From Crateriforma spongiae (lineage in GTDB: Bacteria; Planctomycetota; Planctomycetia; Pirellulales; Pirellulaceae): a stretch of DNA of 64,000 nucleotides. Below are positions 58,228-64,000 of the stretch, in pieces. Location: NCBI RefSeq assembly GCF_012290005.1, contig NZ_JAAXMS010000004.1:620001-684000 (forward strand), in the 5' to 3' direction. The translations under genes were made by a program, and so were the position numbers. How positions within the stretch are numbered: position 1 is the first letter of the stretch; every line of letters starts with the position of its first letter. The notes under the pieces were generated by a model. That model saw nothing but the letters and a program-made list of their open reading frames with translations, had not been told where the DNA came from and searched no databases.

Positions 58228-58902
58228 TCGTCATGACCGGCCCCCGTCCAGCCGTACGATGATCGTATTGTCGGTTCACCGCGAGATCAGGACCGTGCCC
58301 CGTTATGACGGATGATTCGAACTTGCCGGCCACGTCATGCTCAGCCGGGTCATTTCGGGGTGAAGATCCGCAAAACTCTGGGGGGTCACTCTGCGCACAA
58401 GCGATACTATTTTCGTCAGGACGAAATCCAGCCAATCGAACGTCGCTCGTGATCGCAAACAGGCCGACTCGGCATCACTCTTCTGCCCCGTATGCCGTCG
58501 TCGACACAGCCCAGCGATCCACGGCCCCCCTTTAAGCGAGCCGACGTCCATTTCGTTCTGGCAAACTGGCATGACAGGGACTTGTTGAAGACTGCCCCTC
58601 GTTCGACGAGTCCCTGTCAGCCAGTTGCTTCCGCCCCGCTCGCGTTGTATCCGCTCGACTGCCCCCGTTGCGGTGCCCCATTGCGAAACTGTTAACAGTA
58701 TTCGCCACTCATACGTTCGCTCCGCGTGTTTTTTGCAAATGTGGGGGAATCTCCGCATGCCGCGAACCGTGGAATGATGATATTCGTTAAATATCATCAC
58801 ACAAATATTCGCGATGCGAAAAAGTTGCGCTATTGCGAATTGCTTGTTTCTATTTAGCCAGCCTTCGTTAAGATCGCAGTTGCATCAAAGAGGGCACACT
58901 TA
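58228..58902. other. Intergenic region with a long hairpin and AT-rich upstream zone
   Basis: This 675-bp region has no convincing gene. A minus-strand frame at 58303-58800 is low quality. It contains the long hairpin at 58561-58629. Between about 58770 and 58880 it is clearly more AT-rich than the surroundings, as expected for the promoter of the LuxR-type regulator at 58903. Confidence 0.5.
58561..58629 (+). repeat. Long imperfect inverted repeat
   Basis: GCAAACTGGC plus TGACAGGGACT on the left matches AGTCCCTGTCA plus GCCAGTTGC on the right, with one or two unpaired bases, closing a loop of about 26 nt. The stem has roughly 20 pairs. It is not followed by a T-run. It could be a structured RNA, a terminator or the remnant of a small mobile element. 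Confidence 0.6.
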
Positions 58903-59622
58903 ATGCACGATTCACATCAAGGCGATCAGCCTGATGTTTGGGAATACCAAACATCGCTCGAAGAGGAAAAAGCGGAAGTCATCAGCTTCATCTTGCGGTG
59001 GAACGCAAGGGGGCAGACCGAACCGCTGAACCTCGACAGGTTCGAATCCAGCATCGTGTTGAAAAACACACAGCGGATGATCACCTGCGAAAACGCGGCG
59101 TTTCGCCGCCTGACCGCTGCCGGGCAATCAAGCGTTGGTTTGGCGACCGATTCGTACATGGCGGCCAATTTCGCCAAGCTGTCGCGTGATTCGGACAGCA
59201 TGCTGTTGGACGGTGTGAGCAATCTGGAACTGGAACATCTGTGGCCCATTGCCGACGGTCGAACGGCGACGATGACCACCTACAAGCGGCGGATGCACGA
59301 GATCAAGGATCCGCGATATTCAATCTTGGTGATCGGTCGTGTATCCAGCGTGATGGACCGTACCGAATCGGAATATCGACGCACGTTGACCGAAGTGCGC
59401 GAATTGTTGGTTCAGCTGGACGAGGTGGATCGCAGCATCTGTCGCGGCTACGCTCGCGGTGACACCACCAAAGAAATTGCTTCGGCGGTCGGTCGCACGA
59501 CGCGCGCGGTGGAACTCCGCCGTCAAAAGATTATGGACTTGATGGGCTTCGATCGCCCCATCGAGATCGTCAAGATGCTGGTTCGGCTGGAAGAAAACGG
59601 TTTGATCAACGAGCACTTCTAA
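58903..59622 (+). CDS. LuxR-type HTH transcriptional regulator
   Basis: This protein of 239 residues has an N-terminal sensory-type domain of about 150 residues (possibly PAS-like: KNTQRMITCENAAFRRLT, YSILVIGRVSSVMDR) and a C-terminal LuxR-type helix-turn-helix. The HTH has GYARGDTTKEIASAVGRTTRAVELRRQKIMDLMG at about residues 184-217. No phosphorylation site of a receiver domain is present, so the signal is unknown. The last 17 bp overlap the convergent DUF421 gene. An AT-rich region lies upstream. Confidence 0.88.
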   Translation: MHDSHQGDQPDVWEYQTSLEEEKAEVISFILRWNARGQTEPLNLDRFESSIVLKNTQRMITCENAAFRRLTAAGQSSVGLATDSYMAANFAKLSRDSDSMLLDGVSNLELEHLWPIADGRTATMTTYKRRMHEIKDPRYSILVIGRVSSVMDRTESEYRRTLTEVRELLVQLDEVDRSICRGYARGDTTKEIASAVGRTTRAVELRRQKIMDLMGFDRPIEIVKMLVRLEENGLINEHF

Positions 59623-60157
59623 GCTTCAGCCGCTCGGCACCGTCCACCCCCGAAAACAATTCGGGGTCAACCGAGTCGCGATCGCCGTGCAGGACGGAGA
59701 TGTCACCGGTCGTTTCGAAAACCACGGCGATGACGTCGGAACGGCTCACGGCATTGGCTTCGCGAAGCTTGGCCATTAAATCGGATCGCGTCACGTTTGC
59801 TCGTTCCAAATTGTCCCCCAAAATCTGATCTCCCGCCATCAACAAGACCGGGCGATTGTCGATCAACGTCCGTATCGGACCAATCCGTGTCCGAAACCAG
59901 GCGATGATCTGTTGCGTCAAAAACAGCACTGCCAACGCGACCAAGCCTGCGATCATTCGCTGACGCGGAGCCGAGATCGAGGACGCAAACAATGATCCGA
60001 CGGCCAATGTCATCGCGAAGTCGGGGGCGGACATCTTGGAAAAACTACGCAGTCCCGAAAGCCGCGTGTAGATGATGATTGCCGCGTATACCAGCCATGC
60101 CGACAAGACCAAGACGACGACATCGCCCAACGACAAAACGCTCCACTGATCTTTCAT
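59606..60157 (-). CDS. DUF421 (YetF-like) membrane protein
   Basis: This protein of 183 residues has about three N-terminal membrane helices (VVVLVLSAWLVYAAIIIYTRL; MTLAVGSLFASSI; MIAGLVALAVLFLTQQIIAWF). A small cytosolic domain follows with the family signatures GPIRTLIDNRPVLLMAGDQI and LMAKLREANAVSRSDVIAVVFETTG. Function of the family is not established. The ATG at 60157 is chosen; an upstream extension to 60355 runs through the terminator of the next gene. It overlaps the end of the LuxR-type gene by 17 bp. Confidence 0.87.
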   Translation of the reverse strand: MKDQWSVLSLGDVVVLVLSAWLVYAAIIIYTRLSGLRSFSKMSAPDFAMTLAVGSLFASSISAPRQRMIAGLVALAVLFLTQQIIAWFRTRIGPIRTLIDNRPVLLMAGDQILGDNLERANVTRSDLMAKLREANAVSRSDVIAVVFETTGDISVLHGDRDSVDPELFSGVDGAERLKLRSAR

Positions 60158-60187
60158 TACGACGGTCCGGATCTTCGAAATTGGTGG

Positions 60188-60238
60188 AAACAAAAAAAGG
60201 CCGATTCGCCCTATCGCTGTGGATAGAACGAATCGGCC
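60188..60238 (-). terminator. Intrinsic terminator of the Ca-binding-like protein gene
   Basis: On the minus strand a perfect 10-bp stem (GGCCGATTCG with CGAATCGGCC, 60199-60238), extended by an inner CTATC/GATAG pairing, is followed directly by seven T residues (60198-60192). It lies about 50 bp after the stop codon of the gene at 60291-61355. Confidence 0.85.
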
Positions 60239-60290
60239 ACAATCATGGTGCATCGCAAGGCTTTCAACCGTCGCGATGCAATCGGGTGAA

Positions 60291-61355
60291 CTAGCTGCGG
60301 TTTTGATTTCCGCGACGAGCAATCTGCATCGTGTCACCATCGCAATGCAGCTCACGTGCCATCAACAGCGCTCGGTCGTTGACCTTCACCGGTACACCGG
60401 AAACGGTAATCGACTTGCCGTCCTCCAGCTTGCCGTCCAGCTGATTCTTCGGTCCCAGATCGACCATCAAGTTTTTGCCGTCATCCGTCTTGATCTTGGC
60501 CAATTGATGCTCGGTGCCGCGGACGTTGACGGTCTTGGTGTTCTGCACCTTACCCTTGAATTCGCGTCCGCCTCGTTGGATGTCCAACGACTGATCCGCG
60601 TATTGCGCTTCGGTCGCGACCAGGATCTTCTTGTCACCCACGGTCAGCACGTGGCCGGTTGCAGTCAGTGAATCACCCTGTTTCAAGTTTTGGATCTCGG
60701 ATTTCGGACCCAAGTCGACAGGCCAGGTGGAGTTCTGAACGTTGACCATCGCCACCAAGTGCTCGGTTCCGCGAACCTTCACCGTTTTCGTGTCGGCAAT
60801 CTGTCCTTCAGCCCGCTTCAGTTCCGCACGGGTGTCCTTGCTGTCATTACGAGCCTGTTGCTGCGCGTCCGATCCGGCGTCATTGAAAGACAGGTATTCG
60901 AAATCGTCGTAAACGCCATCGCCGTCTGTGTCGGTATACGATGCGTAAGCGTCGTAGTATCCGTCGTCATCGACGTCGTAGTACTTGGTGAAGAACTGCT
61001 GTTCCCAAGTACCGTAGCCGTCGTCGTAGTAGTCATAAAAGCCGGTGCTTTCCATGACATCATTGCGACGAGCGTACCCGTAATTGGTTTCGCCATCTTC
61101 GACGTCGTTGTCCCGGTCGTCGCTGGTCGCATCATCAGCAAAGCTGTAACGTTCATCATCAATCCGGCCAAAAGCTTCATCGGTCGGATTGTAATCATTT
61201 CCGTCAAACCATTCCGTGATATCGTACCATGCGTCATCTTCATAGTACGGTCCACGAGTGCTGACTTCTTCGGCGACGATGAATCCACCAGGCGTGCACA
61301 CGGCAGTACCAAGGGCGGCGGCAAGCAACATTCGTTTCTTAGTCATCTTCATCAT
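60291..61355 (-). CDS. Secreted protein with EF-hand-like Asp-rich region and duplicated domain
   Basis: This protein of 354 residues has a signal peptide (MMKMTKKRMLLAAALGTAVCTPGG). Residues about 30-150 are very rich in Asp and Tyr and include two EF-hand/dockerin-like loops (YDVDDDGYYDAY and DTDGDGVYDDF), so calcium binding is likely. Residues about 190-350 are two tandem copies of an 80-residue domain, each beginning near TKTVKVRGTEH or TKTVNVRGTEH and containing VDLGPK. I do not recognise the domain. AGGAGA just upstream fixes the start at 61355. It stands alone with its own terminator. Confidence 0.87.
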   Translation of the reverse strand: MMKMTKKRMLLAAALGTAVCTPGGFIVAEEVSTRGPYYEDDAWYDITEWFDGNDYNPTDEAFGRIDDERYSFADDATSDDRDNDVEDGETNYGYARRNDVMESTGFYDYYDDGYGTWEQQFFTKYYDVDDDGYYDAYASYTDTDGDGVYDDFEYLSFNDAGSDAQQQARNDSKDTRAELKRAEGQIADTKTVKVRGTEHLVAMVNVQNSTWPVDLGPKSEIQNLKQGDSLTATGHVLTVGDKKILVATEAQYADQSLDIQRGGREFKGKVQNTKTVNVRGTEHQLAKIKTDDGKNLMVDLGPKNQLDGKLEDGKSITVSGVPVKVNDRALLMARELHCDGDTMQIARRGNQNRS

Positions 61356-61833
61356 AGGTCTCCTAGGGAAGTCGTATATAAATCCAAGGCCATTCGCCTC
61401 GGTTGCTTGATGCAACGTGCAACACCGATGCCAGGAGAGGATGTTTCACGCAAAGAAATCGCAACAACTCGAGTTTGGTTGATAGGCGGGGCGGGAAATG
61501 GGCGGATGACCCGGCGTGTTAAACAGGCGGACAAGAGTTCAACGAAAAATGGCAACCCGACGCGTGAGTTTTGAAGTTGTGCATTCACCCGAGGCATTGT
61601 TTTTTGGTAGCTCGAAGCGTGAGCGAGGCGATATCAGCATTCCCTTCTTTTTGCTCACGCATCGGGTTGCCAAACTCCAGAAGATCAGCCCGCCTATTTT
61701 TCGATAACGTGGCACAGCACAATGCTTATAGATCGACGGACTCGATTGATGATCGACCAGTTTGGTGGATCGTCCCGATGCGAGTGGAGCGTGAGCGTGG
61801 GCAGACGCATAGCGGCCAGAGTTGCCGCAGAAC
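61356..61833. other. Intergenic region with inverted-repeat element
   Basis: This 478-bp stretch holds no convincing gene. It contains the inverted repeat at 61551-61671 and presumably the promoter of the Ca-binding-like gene near 61360-61450. Confidence 0.5.
61551..61671. repeat. Inverted-repeat element, possible MITE or dispersed repeat
   Basis: GGCAACCCGACGCGTGAG (61551-61568) is matched in inverted orientation by CTCACGCATCGGGTTGCC (61654-61671), 17 of 18 bases, with an 85-bp centre. The centre also contains CGAAGCGTGAGCGAGGCG, which resembles the arm motif. The layout is that of a small non-coding mobile or REP-like unit. No target duplication was identified with confidence. Confidence 0.6.
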
Positions 61834-62259
61834 TTATTCGAGACCTTTGTCTTGATTCATTGCCTGATGGACCGCGGTGCGGAAATCGTCGTTCCCGATT
61901 GGCTTGGGCACAAAAGCATCCGTACGCAGGCTGCCGATGGCGGATGCAACAAAGGTCTCGCTACAGCTACTGCAGACGACGATCGGAAGATTCGCAATCC
62001 TGGGGTCGACGTTACATCGAACTGCTTGCACCAGTTCTTCGCCGGTCATATTGGGCATTTCCAGGTCCGTTACGATCAAGTCGGGCTGGATACGTTGCAC
62101 CGTTTGAAGTCCCGCCTGTCCGTCGGGTGCGGTCACCGAACGAATGCCCAGACGATGAAGAAGTGTTCGGATCAATCGACGGGTAACGCGATTATCGTCG
62201 ACCACCACCGCAACCGGTCCACTTGAATGGCGTGCTGAGATTTGCGGTGAGGATAACAT
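61834..62259 (-). CDS. Single-domain response regulator (CheY-like)
   Basis: This receiver domain of 141 residues has no output domain. The acidic pair is DD at 21-22 (VVVDDNRVTRR), the phospho-acceptor is Asp65 (LIVTDLEMPNMTG), and the conserved Lys is K119 (FVPKPI). It would relay phosphate from a histidine kinase encoded elsewhere. The first 12 residues are a short non-conserved lead. No kinase is adjacent. It is an isolated gene. Confidence 0.93.
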   Translation of the reverse strand: MLSSPQISARHSSGPVAVVVDDNRVTRRLIRTLLHRLGIRSVTAPDGQAGLQTVQRIQPDLIVTDLEMPNMTGEELVQAVRCNVDPRIANLPIVVCSSCSETFVASAIGSLRTDAFVPKPIGNDDFRTAVHQAMNQDKGLE

Positions 62260-62583
62260 GAGACTGACTACTGGGTTTTTGAATGCATCGGTTCGTTTTA
62301 CAGTGACCGATGATTCTGCAATTGTTTAACTAGATGTTCTGCGTGATCGCATGACGATTGGATTCATCGCGTGCGATCATGATGACGGTGAGGTCCGACT
62401 CATAGGAACGCATGAGATCCTTGTGTGGCATTTCAGCGGCGTGCGATTGTCTTTCCATCGACCGAATCATTGATGATCAGTGGTTGTGTTTTGGTTTTGT
62501 TCGATGTTGACCAACACAAAAACGCCAGCGGCCGAAGTTTCGGACGCTGGCGTGATAGAATCGAATCAACGATCGAGCGTCGA
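62260..62583. other. Intergenic region between response regulator and lipoprotein gene
   Basis: This 324-bp region has no gene. It carries the lipoprotein gene's terminator (62514-62553) and the promoter zone of the response regulator near 62260-62330, which is relatively AT-rich. Confidence 0.6.
62514..62553 (-). terminator. Intrinsic terminator of the lipoprotein gene
   Basis: On the minus strand CGCCAGCG pairs with CGCTGGCG, and inside it TCCGAA pairs with TTCGG(C). A T-run (TTTTTGTG) follows directly. It sits about 30 bp after the stop codon at 62584. Confidence 0.8.
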
Positions 62584-62970
62584 TTATTCGACTGATTCGT
62601 CGTCGATTTCTTCCAGGGCGTCCGCAGTCTCTTCGCCTTCGACTTCGATTTGGTCAGCCTTGTTTTCGCCAGCGGTTTCAACCGCATCGGCCTTCTCTTC
62701 ACCCCAAGCTTCGATCGCATCCGCCTTTTCTTCGGCTGCGTCTTCGACAGCGGGTTTCGCCGATTCGTATCGTTGTTCCAAGTTGTCGGCCATCTGTTCG
62801 GCCGACTCGCGAGTGTTTTCTGCAACGGCGTCGGCGCTGTCGCGAATGTCGGCGGCCTGCTGTTGTGCCGAATCGCGAACTTGCTCGGCCTGTTCGTCAT
62901 AAATGCTATCGTCGCAACCGACGAAGGCGAGTCCGAGCGCGAGCGTCAGAATGCTGGTCATGAAACGCAT
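62584..62970 (-). CDS. Small lipoprotein with Ala/Glu-rich helical repeats
   Basis: This protein of 128 residues has a signal sequence ending in a lipobox (LALGLAFVGC), with Cys19 as the likely lipid site. The rest is acidic, rich in Ala, Glu and Asp, and repeats DSAxxxAxxxR (QVRDSAQQQAADIRDSADAV) and then KADAIEA / KADAVETAG / KADQIEVEG in register. This predicts a long helix or coiled coil. It may be an envelope spacer or stress protein. It has its own terminator and no functional neighbour. Confidence 0.85.
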   Translation of the reverse strand: MRFMTSILTLALGLAFVGCDDSIYDEQAEQVRDSAQQQAADIRDSADAVAENTRESAEQMADNLEQRYESAKPAVEDAAEEKADAIEAWGEEKADAVETAGENKADQIEVEGEETADALEEIDDESVE

Positions 62971-63406
62971 GGAATGGGTTTCCTTTTGTAAGGGTGATCA
63001 GATGGGTGCGTCTTCAGCCCAGTCAATGTCGGCGTTTCCGTCGCGCCGGCACGCTGGGCGTCAGGGGTTAGTAGCAACCGGTATGCCGTAGTCGGTCTTC
63101 AAAAATTTTGCATCGGTGTGTGATGGCGAGATTCCGGCAATGCGGAGGCGTCATTCCGACACCGATGTGCAATTCATGCCGGATCCACCGTGATAGCTGC
63201 CGTGGACAGTTTGCTTGATGGGTTTGTTGGGCAACGATGCCTCGGCATGACAAATGCGATCGTCGGGATTTGTTTCAAAAACACCGCGATCAGGTTGGTT
63301 GGCGCGATGGCATCGCCCCAACCAACGATTCAGCGGATCGTCACCCGACCCCCGGTTGATGATCCATCACGCTGGTTTGATCTCATCCACCCAATGGCAC
63401 AATTCA
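62971..63406. other. Intergenic region before the AI-2E-family transporter
   Basis: This 436-bp spacer between divergent genes shows no convincing gene or RNA. Short open frames here are low quality. It should hold promoters for both neighbours. Confidence 0.45.
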
Positions 63407-64000
63407 ATGACCGACCGCGATCAAGACAACGACCATGACCATCGTTGGGTCCGTGGTGCTTCTTCCAAAGACCAGCAGGAATCTGTCAGCCGGGGCACGG
63501 TCATGTCGGTTGGGATTGCGGTGATCGCCGCGGTGATGGTTGCCGCCGGACTGTATTTCGCCAGCCGAGTCATCGTCCCGGTGACCATGGCCTTTCTGGC
63601 TTACCTGACGTTACGTCCGGCAACGGTGCGTTTAGCGAAACGTGGCCTTTCGCCAACGTTGTCGAGTGCCGCGTTGATGCTGACGGCGTTCGCGGTGTTG
63701 GCGTTCTTGGTGGCGGTGCTGTATGGCCCGCTGACCTATTGGCTGGGGGAGGCCCCGAAGAACATTGCCAAACTAAAGGAGAACTTTCAGAGCATCGTTC
63801 GGCCGCTGACCATCTTGGACGAAACGGAATCGCAACTGGAGAAGGCTAGCGAGCCGATCACGGAAGATCGTCCGCAGATCAATGTGGACGTCCAGAAGCC
63901 AGGAGTCCTCAATGAAACACTGTTGATCAATACGACAGGGCAGGTGATCGCGTTCATCGCGGTCGTGTTGACCCTGGCGTTTTTCATGCTTCGCGATGGT
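63407..64000 (+). CDS. AI-2E family (PerM-like) transporter, N-terminal part
   Basis: The frame from the ATG at 63407 is open to the window edge (198 codons). A polar N-terminus of about 35 residues is followed by hydrophobic segments (IAVIAAVMVAAGLYFASRVI; VPVTMAFLAYLTLRPA; LMLTAFAVLAFLVAVLYGPL). A helical extracytoplasmic stretch follows, then another membrane segment (VIAFIAVVLTLAFFML) ending FFMLRDG, which is typical of the family. Members are efflux pumps, some linked to AI-2 export or sodium/proton antiport. The C-terminal half lies outside the window. Confidence 0.85.
   Translation, partial: MTDRDQDNDHDHRWVRGASSKDQQESVSRGTVMSVGIAVIAAVMVAAGLYFASRVIVPVTMAFLAYLTLRPATVRLAKRGLSPTLSSAALMLTAFAVLAFLVAVLYGPLTYWLGEAPKNIAKLKENFQSIVRPLTILDETESQLEKASEPITEDRPQINVDVQKPGVLNETLLINTTGQVIAFIAVVLTLAFFMLRDG

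Noticed and set aside
58303-58800. Minus-strand frame of 165 codons between ribokinase and the LuxR-type gene
   Set aside because: Composition is unlike neighbouring proteins, no domain is visible and it crosses the long hairpin.
63190-63438. Plus-strand frame of 82 codons just before the AI-2E-family gene
   Set aside because: It overlaps the start of the transporter and has no supporting features.

Overview
The window is about 58-60% GC and looks like a chromosomal segment from a planctomycete of the Pirellulaceae (Rhodopirellula-like). The pointers are secreted sulfatases, a surface protein with an LEPR/LExRxLM-type N-terminal motif followed by SdrD_B-like repeats, a PhoD-like phosphatase, a Tat-exported Gfo/Idh/MocA protein, ThuA and DUF4416 proteins, and a long MoxR/DUF58/VWA membrane module. 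No rRNA, tRNA, integrase, transposase, phage gene or CRISPR array was recognised.

Layout. 1-1550 (minus): surface protein running off the left edge. 1692-5478 (minus): Tat-exported WD40 protein, gluQ and asnS (the last two overlapping). 5616-7214 (minus): divergent Nramp-like transporter. 7215-9553: gene-poor DNA with short repeats, a possible small secreted protein, and trxB (minus). 9554-14387 (plus): cstA, trpS, acpS, galK. 14538-17174: a sulfatase fused to a glycoside hydrolase. 17278-17985: a small exported protein. 17990-18770: tandem array with an exact 167-bp period, lying between convergent genes. 18822-24252: aminotransferase, DUF4416 and three planctomycete-type hypothetical proteins. 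24625-27143: two overlapping Cys/Met-metabolism PLP enzymes. 28407-31248: def-fmt-xseA. 31691-37213: PhoD-like phosphatase, sulfatase and Gfo/Idh oxidoreductase. 37649-50903: seven-gene MoxR-DUF58-BatA/VWA module. 50958-55499: OleD-like reductase, ketoacyl synthase, ACP and CrtI-like oxidoreductase, a probable specialised lipid or polyketide cassette. 55983-58227: ThuA-like protein and ribokinase. 58903-64000: LuxR-type regulator, DUF421 protein, a Ca-binding-like secreted protein with a duplicated domain, a lone response regulator, a coiled-coil lipoprotein, and the start of an AI-2E-family transporter.

How the genes work together. The galactokinase, sulfatases, glycoside hydrolase, phosphatase, oxidoreductase and ribokinase fit a life on sulfated polysaccharides. 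The MoxR/VWA module looks like an envelope-associated AAA-chaperone/VWA system. The OleD/KAS/ACP/CrtI cassette is the best candidate for an incompletely described biosynthetic pathway. Other points worth a second look are a VWA domain split by two predicted membrane helices, the sulfatase-hydrolase fusion, an AcpS lacking its usual metal-binding Asp, an Nramp homologue lacking its usual metal-site motifs, and the 167-bp array whose last copy carries a 91-bp deletion explained by internal repeats.
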